A DNA stretch of 28,405 bases from an uncultured Eubacteriales bacterium (GCA_900540805.1 UQHL01000028.1:1-28405), one strand, 5' to 3'; shown: positions 1 to 10,240, counted from the first letter of the stretch. Program-made: numbers and translations. Notes: a model not told the origin generated them from the letters alone.

Positions 1-4
1 ACAA

Positions 5-46
5 GGGCTATGCCCGAAAATGAAAAACCACCCGCTATGCGGGTGG
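5..46. repeat. Two adjacent short hairpins with TAT loops
   Basis: Two perfect palindromes lie side by side: GGGC-TAT-GCCC at 5-15 and CCACCCGC-TAT-GCGGGTGG at 28-46. The second is preceded by AAAAA on the + strand, so on the - strand it would read as a hairpin followed by a U tract, which is a terminator shape; on the + strand no T tract follows. They may mark the end of a gene outside the window, or be dispersed hairpin repeats. A hairpin of similar design lies at 28365-28387. Confidence 0.45.
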
Positions 47-100
47 ATGATTATTCTGCGCCGCGGGGCGCGGCGAAAGAGAAAAGGTTGCGGGAAAAGC

Positions 101-129
101 TCATAAAACGGCTTGGACGGGCATAGAAA
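101..129 (+). promoter_or_regulatory. Possible sigma-E-type promoter of the Ca2+-ATPase gene
   Basis: TCATA at 101-105 is followed, 16 bases after its ATA, by CATAGAAA at 122-129. The B. subtilis sigma-E pattern is roughly ATA-N16-cATAcanT, so the spacing is exact and the -10 differs at two positions. The same TCATA-N16-CATA layout recurs before sipL and yqfC in this window. No good sigma-A promoter was found in 50-159. Inference only; it is the weakest of the three. Confidence 0.45.
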
Positions 130-159
130 TAATCGAATAAGACGCAAGGAGCGGTTTTC

Positions 160-2934
160 ATGAAAGAACAAAACTTACCCCGCGGAGGCGCCGCGGAGGG
201 GATCGGCGTCGGGCTGACGGAAGAGCAGGTGCTCGCTTCCCGCCGGCTCCACGGCGCGAATACCCTTACGAAGCGCAAAAGAAAAGGTTTTTTTCGGCAA
301 TACTTAAGCAGCTTCGGCGACCCTATCATCAAGATTCTCATGGTCGCTCTGGCCATAAACGTCATTTTCCTGTTCCGTAATTCCGATTGGATGGAGTCGG
401 CGGGGATCGCCGTCGCGGTGTTTCTCGCCACCTTTGTCTCCACCCTTTCGCAGTACGGCAGCGAGTCGGCTTTTATCGAGCTCCAGCGCGCTTCGGCAAA
501 TATCGAGTGTCGGGTCCGCCGCGCGGGCGGTATCCGTTCGCTGCCCGTGGGCGAGCTGGTCGTGGGGGATTTGGTATTGCTGGAGGCGGGCGAAAAGCTT
601 CCCGCCGACGGCGTGTTGCTGTCGGGACGGTTGAGCGTCGATCAATCCGCGCTCAACGGCGAAAGCGCGGAAACGGAAAAAATGCCTCTTTCCGCGGGAA
701 ACAAAGAATGGGATCTCATGCGCAAAAATCAGCTTTTTCGCGGGAGCATCGTCTCCGCGGGGGAGGGCGTGATGCGCGTGGAGCGCGTCGGCGACAAGAC
801 CTTTTACGGCGGCCTGGCGAAGGATATGCAGGACGAACCGCCCGAAAGCCCCCTGCGCGTCAAGCTCGCGGGGCTGGCCAAGACCTTGAGCAAGCTGGGG
901 TATATCGCCGCGGTGCTGATCGCCGTGGCGGATCTGTTCAACAGCTTTTTAATCGACAACGGCATGAATTTTATGCGCGCCTGGGCGGATATGCGTACCT
1001 GGACCATCTGCCTGCCGCGGCTGATGCACGCCCTGACGCTGGCAATCGCCATCGTGGTGGTGGCCGTGCCCGAGGGACTGCCGATGATGATCGCGGTGGT
1101 GCTGTCCTCGAATATGCTGCGGATGCTGAAAGACCGCGTCATGGTGCGAAAGCCCGTCGGAATAGAGGCCTCGGGCGGGCTGAATATTTTATTTACCGAT
1201 AAGACGGGTACGTTGACCAAGGGCGAGCTGGAGGCGGTGAGGATTGTAGAAGGCGGGGGGCAGGTAAGCGGCGACACGAAGTCCTGCGGCAAAACCGTGG
1301 GCGAGCTGCTGCGGCTTTCGGCCGTGTTCAATACGGCAAGCTCCGTCTCCGCGGGCAAGGTGTTGGGCGGAAACGCCACCGACCGCGCGCTTCTCAAAAG
1401 CGTTCTGCCCCTTTCCTTCAAGAGCGAAAATTACTCGAAGGTAAGCTCTCTGCCCTTCGACAGCGCCTATAAATTTTCGGCTGCATGCGTACGCGCGGAA
1501 AACGGCGCGACAATGCCCGTGTTTGGCGAAAAATGCACCTTCGTCAAGGGCGCGCCCGAAAAAATACTTCCTTTCTGCAAGGACTTTGTGGACGCCAACG
1601 GCGAATTTAAGCCCTTCGACGCCGTGGAGATGGGAAGAAAGCAGCGCGCGATGACCTGCAAGGCGATGCGCGTTTTGGCCGTCGCGGTGACGCGCGGGAC
1701 GGTGACGGGAGAAAAGGATCTGGCCGAGCTTACCTTTGTGGCGCTGATCGGCATACGCGACGACATCCGCGCCGAGGTGCCCGCGGCGATCGAGGAGGTT
1801 CTTCACGCGGGGATTCAGGTGGTAATGATTACGGGCGACAATATCGAAACCGCGAAGGCGGTGGCGGAGGAGGTGGGGCTGCTGAAAACGGAAAAGGGCG
1901 CCGCGCCGCTGGCCGTGACGGGCAAGGAGCTTTCCGCCATGACGGATGCGGAGGTTCTCGATATCCTCCCCCGCCTGCGCGTGGTGGCGCGTGCCCTGCC
2001 GACGGATAAGAGCCGTCTGGTGCGGCTGGCACAGTCCAAAGGACTGGTGACGGGTATGACGGGCGACGGAATCAACGACGCGCCCGCGTTGAAAAAGGCG
2101 GACGTGGGCTTTGCGATGGGCACGGGCACGGAGGTGGCGAAAGAGGCGGGAGATATCGTCATTCTCGACAACAATTTCGCCTCGATCGTCAAGGCGATCC
2201 GTTACGGCCGCACCGTTTTCAAAAGCATCAGAAAATTTGTGGTGTTTCAGCTGACGATGAATCTGTGCGCCGTGGGCGTCTCCCTGATCGCGCCGTTTAT
2301 CGGGGTGGATACGCCCGTCACCGTCATACAGATGCTGTGGATAAACATTATCATGGATACGCTGGCGGGGCTGGCGTTTGCGGGGGAACCCGCCTTAAAG
2401 GAATATATGGAGGAACGGCCGACAAGGCGCGACGAACCCGTACTCAGCAGGCATATGATCCGTCAGATCGCCTGCGCGGGCGCCTACGTCATCGGGATTT
2501 GCCTCATTTTTCTCAAGGCGCCCCTGTTCAAACGGATTTTTCGATACGACGAAAGCCCGCTCTGCTTCTATACCGCCTTTTTTGCGCTGTTTGTATTCTC
2601 GGGGGTATTCAATGCGTTCAATGCCCGCACGGAGCGTATCAATCTCTTTTCGCATCTGAAAAACAATAAAACCTTCGTCCTCTTTATCCTGCTGGTGATG
2701 GCGGTGCAGCTGCTCCTGATTTATTTCGGCGGAACTCTTTTCCGCTGTACGCCGCTCACCGTAAAGGAGCTGGGCGTGACGCTGGCGCTTTCCTTGACGG
2801 TGATTCCCCTCGACCTGATCAGAAAGGCCGTGTCAAAGAGATTGCCCAAGGATAGACTGCGGCGCGTAGAGAAACGCTTGACGGAGCGCAAGCGTTGTGG
2901 TATGATAAAAACAAAAACGCGGAGGGAAACGTGA
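160..2934 (+). CDS. P-type Ca2+-transporting ATPase (PMCA-like, type IIB)
   Basis: Membrane pump of 924 aa that should use ATP to export Ca2+ from the cytoplasm. An N-terminal cation-ATPase domain (about 18-65) is followed by the actuator region with the conserved NGES-type loop, PEGLP in M4 (E305), the phosphorylated aspartate in DKTGTLT (D347), the TGDN motif, the TGDGINDAPAL hinge, and C-terminal membrane helices. M6 reads LWINIIMDTLAGLA, whose N and D match the single Ca2+ site of plasma-membrane-type Ca2+ pumps. The start is supported by AAGGAG at 146-151, eight bases before the ATG. The stop overlaps the GTG start of the next gene. B. subtilis YloB is a Ca2+ P-type ATPase linked to sporulation, and a sigma-E-like promoter lies upstream here. 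The Ca2+ assignment comes from motifs; transport of another divalent ion is not excluded. Confidence 0.93.
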   Translation: MKEQNLPRGGAAEGIGVGLTEEQVLASRRLHGANTLTKRKRKGFFRQYLSSFGDPIIKILMVALAINVIFLFRNSDWMESAGIAVAVFLATFVSTLSQYGSESAFIELQRASANIECRVRRAGGIRSLPVGELVVGDLVLLEAGEKLPADGVLLSGRLSVDQSALNGESAETEKMPLSAGNKEWDLMRKNQLFRGSIVSAGEGVMRVERVGDKTFYGGLAKDMQDEPPESPLRVKLAGLAKTLSKLGYIAAVLIAVADLFNSFLIDNGMNFMRAWADMRTWTICLPRLMHALTLAIAIVVVAVPEGLPMMIAVVLSSNMLRMLKDRVMVRKPVGIEASGGLNILFTDKTGTLTKGELEAVRIVEGGGQVSGDTKSCGKTVGELLRLSAVFNTASSVSAGKVLGGNATDRALLKSVLPLSFKSENYSKVSSLPFDSAYKFSAACVRAENGATMPVFGEKCTFVKGAPEKILPFCKDFVDANGEFKPFDAVEMGRKQRAMTCKAMRVLAVAVTRGTVTGEKDLAELTFVALIGIRDDIRAEVPAAIEEVLHAGIQVVMITGDNIETAKAVAEEVGLLKTEKGAAPLAVTGKELSAMTDAEVLDILPRLRVVARALPTDKSRLVRLAQSKGLVTGMTGDGINDAPALKKADVGFAMGTGTEVAKEAGDIVILDNNFASIVKAIRYGRTVFKSIRKFVVFQLTMNLCAVGVSLIAPFIGVDTPVTVIQMLWINIIMDTLAGLAFAGEPALKEYMEERPTRRDEPVLSRHMIRQIACAGAYVIGICLIFLKAPLFKRIFRYDESPLCFYTAFFALFVFSGVFNAFNARTERINLFSHLKNNKTFVLFILLVMAVQLLLIYFGGTLFRCTPLTVKELGVTLALSLTVIPLDLIRKAVSKRLPKDRLRRVEKRLTERKRCGMIKTKTRRET
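2878..2906 (+). promoter_or_regulatory. Sigma-A promoter inside the ATPase 3' end
   Basis: TTGACG at 2878-2883 and TATGAT at 2901-2906 are separated by exactly 17 bases. The expected transcript start is near 2913, just ahead of the GGAGGG ribosome-binding site of the 64-aa gene at 2931. It would give that gene expression independent of the ATPase promoter. Confidence 0.7.
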
Positions 2935-3125
2935 CGGAAGAAGAAAGGCTTAAGGCCTATGACGAAATGAAGGCTTGGATTGAAAACGAGTACGAAACGC
3001 TGACTGAAAAGCTGGCGGCTTTGAAAGCGGCGGAAAAGACCAGGACGGTGACCTATCGTGAATCGTTGGGACGGAAGTGTTATTATAAGGGAATTTTGGA
3101 AATTTACGAGAAATTCGGCCTGTAA
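2931..3125 (+). CDS. Small hypothetical protein, 64 aa
   Basis: I do not recognise this family. The GTG start at 2931 overlaps the ATPase stop as GTGA and has GGAGGG at 2921-2926 with four bases of spacing; an in-frame ATG at 2895 lies before the ribosome-binding site and in the promoter, so it is rejected. The protein is charged and helical in appearance, with no membrane segment or signal peptide: residues 1-35 are rich in Glu, Lys, Ala and Leu with heptad-like spacing, and the end carries KCYYKGILEIYEKFGL. It has its own promoter (2878-2906), which argues that it is a real gene. Confidence 0.7.
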   Translation: MTEEERLKAYDEMKAWIENEYETLTEKLAALKAAEKTRTVTYRESLGRKCYYKGILEIYEKFGL

Positions 3126-3189
3126 AAGCGCGGCCTGAAAAATTTCACAAAGGATTAACAAAACCCGCACATCATTCAAACGAATTAAA

Positions 3190-3218
3190 TTGACTTTTTT
3201 CGCAAATAATAGTACAAT
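3190..3218 (+). promoter_or_regulatory. Sigma-A promoter giving a probably leaderless mRNA
   Basis: TTGACT at 3190-3195 and TACAAT at 3213-3218 have a 17-base spacer. The ATG of the zinc-ribbon gene begins at 3225, seven bases after the -10, where transcription itself should begin. There is no Shine-Dalgarno sequence in the bases between. Confidence 0.75.
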
Positions 3219-3224
3219 CAAAGC

Positions 3225-3920
3225 ATGAGTAAGATTTGCTTGAATTGCGGCTATGAGGCCGACGACAATGCGAAATTTTGTATCCGTTGCGGTTCGCGCT
3301 TTTCCGACAAGTCCGCAGAGATTGAAAAATCCGAAGCGACCGACAGGGCTGAAAGGTCCGACAAGTCCGAAAGGTCCGAGGAAAACGCCGTTTTTCCCGA
3401 CGCAGAGAAACAGCTTACCGTGGAGGAGCTGACGGGAAGAGACTTTTCCTCGTCCGCAGACGGAGCGGCAAAGGCGGAAGCACCATCCAAAGAAAGGAGG
3501 ATCGGCGCGGAATGGCAGGGCAGCGACTGCCGTTGCTTCGGAGACGCGGGTTCGCCTTCGGGAACGACGGCGCCCTTTTACGGAAGAAATCCCTATCAGC
3601 CGTCCGACGGAAACGCGCCGCGTCCGCTCTCTCCTCAGGAATACGAGGCGCAACGTCTCCGACAAGTGGCGCAGGCAAGGAGTGAACGCGCGTTGAACGT
3701 GCGAAAGCTTCTGTTTGTGCTCGCTTTCGTGGGGCTGCTGCTCGATTTCGTCTGCGGGATCGGTTTTCTTCTCTGCCTGCCCGTAGCCGTGACGGCGACC
3801 GTCTTTTCGGCTACTCTCCGCACGAAGGAAAAAAAGACGAGCGCGCAGCTCGTATGGGCGATGGTCGTGGGCTACGTCGGCGCCGTTCTGGGTCTGGTAT
3901 TTTTTATTCTGATGGTGTAA
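3225..3920 (+). CDS. Zinc-ribbon membrane protein, 231 aa
   Basis: The N-terminus is a zinc ribbon with cysteines C5, C8, C19 and C22 (CxxC-x10-CxxC) of the kind found in many clostridial membrane proteins. Residues about 28-150 are a polar, Ser/Glu/Arg-rich, probably disordered linker with short repeats such as ERSDKSERSEE. The C-terminus has two to three hydrophobic segments (about 163-200 and 205-231), so the zinc ribbon probably faces the cytoplasm. Function is unknown; a scaffold or sensor role would be guesswork. The ATG at 3225 is the only good start and has no ribosome-binding site, so initiation appears leaderless. The next gene starts 67 bases downstream. Confidence 0.8.
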   Translation: MSKICLNCGYEADDNAKFCIRCGSRFSDKSAEIEKSEATDRAERSDKSERSEENAVFPDAEKQLTVEELTGRDFSSSADGAAKAEAPSKERRIGAEWQGSDCRCFGDAGSPSGTTAPFYGRNPYQPSDGNAPRPLSPQEYEAQRLRQVAQARSERALNVRKLLFVLAFVGLLLDFVCGIGFLLCLPVAVTATVFSATLRTKEKKTSAQLVWAMVVGYVGAVLGLVFFILMV

Positions 3921-3987
3921 AACGCATACAATTTTATAGAGCGTCATACGGCGCGGAGGTTACATAATTCGGCATATGGGAGTGCAT

Positions 3988-4362
3988 ATGTTAGACAAAA
4001 GAACCTCCGCGCTTTTACAATCTATCAACGACTTTTGCTCTTCGGGAACTTATAAAATTTTTTCCGAGGAGGATTTTCTCGCGGATTTTCCCCAGCAGTG
4101 GGGCGTCACTGCCGAATCCCTCGGCCAAATGCTGGACTACCTTTCGGAAAACGGCTACATAAACGTCAAATATTCGGGCGGCGGAATGTATTGTATCTGT
4201 CCGCTTCCGCTGGGCAGGGGCTACTGCGAGCAGGAGGCGGAAAAACGCAGCGACTGCGTGGCGCAGCTGAAATATTTTATGTCGGCGGCGTTTTTCGGGG
4301 CCTTTGCGGGCGCGGTGCTCGGCGCGCTGGTCTTTGCCGTTGTCTTTCTGATCATGCGATAA
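3988..4362 (+). CDS. Small C-terminally membrane-anchored winged-helix-like protein (paralogue 1)
   Basis: The start is set at 3988 because GGGAG (3978-3982) lies five bases before it; the in-frame ATG at 3976 has only a GGAGG 16 bases away. The 124-aa product begins MLDKRTS, and residues 5-75 look like a winged helix: helices around FSEEDFLADF and TAESLGQMLDYLSENGYI, then a beta wing with GGGMYCICPL. Residues 95-123 are one strongly hydrophobic segment. It resembles the protein at 4563 in start sequence, length and layout, so the two are probably tandem duplicates. DNA binding is inferred from predicted shape only. I know of no characterised relative. Confidence 0.78.
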   Translation: MLDKRTSALLQSINDFCSSGTYKIFSEEDFLADFPQQWGVTAESLGQMLDYLSENGYINVKYSGGGMYCICPLPLGRGYCEQEAEKRSDCVAQLKYFMSAAFFGAFAGAVLGALVFAVVFLIMR

Positions 4363-4562
4363 AACGCACAAGCGGACGGAGACGCAGGGAAAAGCGCGGT
4401 GCATCGTCGGCTTTGACGTTACGCGCAAAAGGGCAAAGGGCATATAGCCGATTTGGCGCCGCCGTCCGGAGCCGAACGCGTATATTTCGGGACGTTCCTT
4501 ACCTTGTATCGGACGTAAAGAGAGGCGGCAGGGCTGCGGCGAAGTATTTTCGAGGAGGGAGT
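4363..4562. other. Intergenic stretch between the paralogues
   Basis: About 200 bases without a supported gene. The reading frame of the downstream gene is open back to 4098, but that extension overlaps paralogue 1 in another frame and has no ribosome-binding site. I see no clear promoter, terminator or repeat. Confidence 0.5.
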
Positions 4563-4919
4563 ATGCTGAATAAAAGAGAGAGCGAAGTGATGCAGGCGGT
4601 CTTTTCCCTGTGCAGGGAAGAGGGCCGTTGTCTCGTTGCGCCCGCCGATCTGTTGAAGCTGATGCCCAAACGGGAAAAATACACGGAGGAAAAGCTCGAA
4701 AAGATTTTGCGCGCGCTGGAGCTCGACGATTATTTCGAGATCATCTCCTCCGACCGAAAGGGGGAAAAGATGTACGTGATCACCTTGCACCCCAACGGGT
4801 TCGCCTTCAAACGCTCGTCCGTACAGATGCGGAGAGACATGTTTTTCAAGGTGGGCTGGACGATCGTCTCCGCCGTGCTCGCTTTCCTCGTCGGCCTTTT
4901 GATGAAAAGGCTGTTCTGA
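4563..4919 (+). CDS. Small C-terminally membrane-anchored winged-helix-like protein (paralogue 2)
   Basis: A 118-aa protein starting MLNKRES, with a strong GAGGAGGG at 4552-4559 three bases before the ATG. It repeats the design of the protein at 3988: an N-terminal helix, a likely helix-turn-helix (VAPADLLKLMP and TEEKLEKILRALELDDYF), a strand-turn-strand wing (FEIISSDRKGEKMYVITL), and a single C-terminal hydrophobic segment at about 92-117 ending in LMKRLF. With the N-terminus cytoplasmic, it would hold a possible DNA-binding domain at the membrane. It sits just upstream of the SOS-controlled uvrBA operon but the uvrB promoters lie between them. Function unknown. Confidence 0.8.
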   Translation: MLNKRESEVMQAVFSLCREEGRCLVAPADLLKLMPKREKYTEEKLEKILRALELDDYFEIISSDRKGEKMYVITLHPNGFAFKRSSVQMRRDMFFKVGWTIVSAVLAFLVGLLMKRLF

Positions 4920-4962
4920 CTTTGCGCCCGCGTTTGATTTCCGTTTTCTCCGCATGAAAAAA

Positions 4963-4992
4963 TTGAAAAAAACACGGTAACAATCTTATAAT
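4963..4992 (+). promoter_or_regulatory. uvrB upstream sigma-A promoter P1
   Basis: TTGAAA at 4963-4968 and a perfect TATAAT at 4987-4992, spacer 18. The -10 sits inside the inverted repeat at 4974-5000, so a protein bound there would block this promoter. Confidence 0.6.
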
Positions 4993-5000
4993 TGTACCGT
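4974..5000. promoter_or_regulatory. Inverted repeat over the P1 -10 (operator candidate)
   Basis: ACGGTA at 4974-4979 pairs with TACCGT at 4995-5000, and CAAT (4981-4984) with ATTG (4991-4994), giving ten complementary positions interrupted by one extra A. It is AT-rich in the middle and no T tract follows directly, so an operator seems likelier than a terminator. The binding protein is unknown. Confidence 0.4.
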
Positions 5001-5008
5001 TCAATCGG

Positions 5009-5037
5009 TTTACTTTTTTTGACGGATATGCTATAAT
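5009..5037 (+). promoter_or_regulatory. uvrB downstream sigma-A promoter P2, extended -10
   Basis: TTTACT at 5009-5014, spacer 17, TATAAT at 5032-5037, with TG at 5029-5030 making an extended -10 (TGCTATAAT). Start of transcription is expected near 5044, inside the LexA box. Confidence 0.75.
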
Positions 5038-5038
5038 A

Positions 5039-5052
5039 CAAACGAATGTTCG
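5039..5052. promoter_or_regulatory. LexA (SOS) box of uvrB
   Basis: CAAACGAATGTTCG matches the Gram-positive LexA pattern CGAAC-N4-GTTCG at nine of ten half-site bases, and its central GAAT fits the RNRY preference. It begins one base after the P2 -10 and covers the expected transcript start, an ideal repressor position. uvrB is a classical SOS gene in Bacillus. Confidence 0.75.
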
Positions 5053-5081
5053 TGAAATAGAAAAAGAACCGAGGAGGGGCT

Positions 5082-7058
5082 ATGGAATTTAAGCTGCATT
5101 CTCCCTTTCAGCCGACGGGCGATCAGCCGCGGGCGATAGAGAAGCTGACGGAAGGGGTGCTGGACGGCATACGCACGCAGGTACTCGTGGGCGTGACGGG
5201 CAGCGGCAAAACGTTTACAATGGCGAACGTGATTAAAAATGTCAATCGACCGACGCTGGTCATCGCGCATAATAAAACGCTGGCCGCGCAGCTCTGCAAC
5301 GAGTTCCGCGAGTTTTTTCCCGAAAACCGCGTGGAATATTTCGTCTCTTATTACGATTATTACCAGCCCGAAAGCTATATTCCCTCCACGGATACTTATA
5401 TCGAAAAGGATCTGAGCCTCAACGACGAAATCGATAAGCTGAGAAACTCGGCCACCTGTTCGCTGATGGAGCGGGAGGACGTGATCGTGGTGGCGTCCGT
5501 TTCCTGCATTTACGGCCTCGGCGCGCCCGAGGAATATTTCCGACTGTCGATTTCCTTGCGCCCGGGAATGGAAATGGAGCGGGACAAGCTTTTGAGAAAG
5601 TTGATCGAGCTTCAATATTCCCGAAACGATATCGATTTCAAACGCTCGACCTTCCGCGTGCGGGGAGACGCGGTGGAGATTTTTCCCGCTTCCAATTCGG
5701 AAGTGGCGATCCGCGTGGAATTTTTCGGCGACGAAATTGACAGGCTGTACGAAGTGGAGGCTTTGACGGGCAATAAAATCAACGAGCTGGCGCACGTCGC
5801 GATTTTCCCCGCCAGCCAATACGCCGTGGGGACGGAAAAGCTGCGCGGGGCGCTGAGCATGATCGAGGAGGATCTCCGCGGCGAGGTGCGCGCCTTTGAG
5901 GAGCAGGGCAAAATATTGGAGGCACAGCGGCTGAAACAGCGCACCGAACACGATCTCGAGATGATGCGGGAGATCGGCTATTGCAGCGGCATCGAAAATT
6001 ACAGCCGCTATTTCGACGGCCGCAGTCCCGGGGAGCCTTCCTTTACCCTGCTCGACTATTTCCCTGCGGGAAAATTTCTCGTATTTATCGACGAAAGCCA
6101 CATGACGATCCCGCAGATCCGCGCCATGTATCACGGCGATCTCTCGAGAAAGACCAATCTCGTCGATTACGGCTTCCGCATGAACGCCGCGTACGACAAC
6201 CGTCCGCTGAAGTTTGAGGAATTTGACGCGCGCGTGCCGCAGCTGATCTGTGTGTCCGCCACGCCCGCCCCGTACGAGCTCGGACAGGCGGGACAGCGCG
6301 TGGAGCAGCTGATCCGCCCCACGGGTCTGCTCGATCCCGAAATTACGGTAAAGCCGACGAAGGGACAAATCGACGATTTGCTTTCGGAGATCCATACGGT
6401 GGTAAACGACGGGGGCAGGGTATTGATTACGACCCTTACCAAAAAAATGTCGGAGGAGCTGACCGACTATCTCAAAGAGCATTCCGTCAAGGTGAAATAT
6501 ATGCACAGCGATATCGATACGCTGGAGCGGATAGACATCGTCAACGGCCTGCGTCTGGGCGAATTTGACGTGCTTTGCGGCATCAACCTGCTGCGAGAGG
6601 GGCTGGACCTGCCCGAGGTGAAGCTGGTCGCCATTCTCGACGCGGATAAGGAGGGGTTTTTAAGAAGCGATACGGCGCTGATCCAGACGATCGGCCGCGC
6701 CGCGAGAAACAGCGAGGGGCGGGTGATCATGTACGCCGATACGATCACGGACAGCATGAAACGGGCCATCGACGAGACCAACCGCCGCCGCACGATTCAG
6801 GCCGCCTACAACGCGGAACACGGCATCGTTCCCAAAACGATTATCAAAGAGGTGAAATCCACCCTCAACATCACCAAGAAAAAATCTTCCGACGACGACA
6901 TCAAGCTGAAGGATATTCCCGAGGAAATCGAAAAGCTGAAGGCGTTGATGAAGGTGGCGAGCGCGCAGCTCGATTTCGAAAAGGCGATTGAAATACGCGA
7001 CAAAATCGGCGAGCTTCGGGCGAAAATGCGCAGGGCGGAACGCAAGGGGCACGCGTAA
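5082..7058 (+). CDS. uvrB: Excinuclease ABC subunit B
   Basis: UvrB is the helicase-like damage-verifying subunit of nucleotide excision repair; it receives damaged DNA from UvrA and recruits UvrC. The 658-aa length is typical. Visible elements: Walker A GVTGSGKT (about 36-43); the aromatic beta-hairpin that threads DNA, YFVSYYDYYQPESYIPSTDT; Walker B DESH near residue 336 followed by the conserved YGFR...DNRPL stretch; helicase motifs V and VI (INLLREGLDLPEV, QTIGRAARN); and a C-terminal UVR motif (about 610-646) that contacts UvrC. GAGGAGGGG lies just before the ATG. It forms an operon with uvrA 57 bases downstream, controlled by two sigma-A promoters and a LexA box. Confidence 0.98.
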   Translation: MEFKLHSPFQPTGDQPRAIEKLTEGVLDGIRTQVLVGVTGSGKTFTMANVIKNVNRPTLVIAHNKTLAAQLCNEFREFFPENRVEYFVSYYDYYQPESYIPSTDTYIEKDLSLNDEIDKLRNSATCSLMEREDVIVVASVSCIYGLGAPEEYFRLSISLRPGMEMERDKLLRKLIELQYSRNDIDFKRSTFRVRGDAVEIFPASNSEVAIRVEFFGDEIDRLYEVEALTGNKINELAHVAIFPASQYAVGTEKLRGALSMIEEDLRGEVRAFEEQGKILEAQRLKQRTEHDLEMMREIGYCSGIENYSRYFDGRSPGEPSFTLLDYFPAGKFLVFIDESHMTIPQIRAMYHGDLSRKTNLVDYGFRMNAAYDNRPLKFEEFDARVPQLICVSATPAPYELGQAGQRVEQLIRPTGLLDPEITVKPTKGQIDDLLSEIHTVVNDGGRVLITTLTKKMSEELTDYLKEHSVKVKYMHSDIDTLERIDIVNGLRLGEFDVLCGINLLREGLDLPEVKLVAILDADKEGFLRSDTALIQTIGRAARNSEGRVIMYADTITDSMKRAIDETNRRRTIQAAYNAEHGIVPKTIIKEVKSTLNITKKKSSDDDIKLKDIPEEIEKLKALMKVASAQLDFEKAIEIRDKIGELRAKMRRAERKGHA

Positions 7059-7115
7059 GCGGCGGACGTTTCGGGGAAAATGAAGGAAAAACATCATTCT
7101 TATCAAGGTAAAAAT

Positions 7116-9974
<2,859 letters not shown>

Positions 9975-9992
9975 AATGCGCATAATAGAGGT

Positions 9993-10235
9993 ATGATTAA
10001 GCCTACCAAAAATATTGCGGATATCAAACAAATGGTAAAGGCCTGTTCCTATAAGCATGTGGCGGTGCGCGTGAACCTGGGCAGAAACAAGATACTGAGC
10101 TACTCGGGCGTGCTGTCGGGCATCTATCCCGCGCTGTTTACGGTAAAGCCCGACGATACCGACTTTCTCGGTAAAACGGCGTATTCCTATTCGGACGTGC
10201 TTTGCGGAAGCGTAAAGATCAAGCAGATACAATAA
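9993..10235 (+). CDS. veg: Veg family protein
   Basis: A small 80-aa protein of the Veg family (formerly DUF1021), widely conserved in Firmicutes and linked in B. subtilis to biofilm formation and spore outgrowth. The alignment by eye is good: NIADIK near the N-terminus, the basic VNLGRNK, YPALFTV and the ending YSYSDVLCGSVKI parallel B. subtilis SDIK, NGGRRK, YPSVFVI and YSYADILTETVEL. The ATG at 9993 fits the family's N-terminus, although the nearest purine tract (AGAGG) is only one base away, so translation signals are poor. It lies 18 bases after uvrA and is closed by a strong terminator. In B. subtilis veg is also near ispE, as here. Confidence 0.92.
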   Translation: MIKPTKNIADIKQMVKACSYKHVAVRVNLGRNKILSYSGVLSGIYPALFTVKPDDTDFLGKTAYSYSDVLCGSVKIKQIQ

Positions 10236-10240
10236 TTTAT

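Noticed and set aside
4098..4562. Upstream extension of the paralogue-2 gene
   Set aside because: It overlaps paralogue 1 in another frame; the strong GAGGAGGG sits directly before 4563, and the product from there matches its paralogue.
5042..5053. Shorter palindrome ACGAA-TG-TTCGT as an alternative operator
   Set aside because: The overlapping CGAAC-N4-GTTCG register fits LexA better and suits uvrB control; the short palindrome is probably part of it.
5031..6506. Long antisense reading frames (also 2721-3947, 12946-14115, 15971-17437, 22068-23291 and 26015-27646 on the - strand)
   Set aside because: They lie opposite well-supported genes, lack ribosome-binding sites and family motifs, and are expected by-products of GC-rich codon use.
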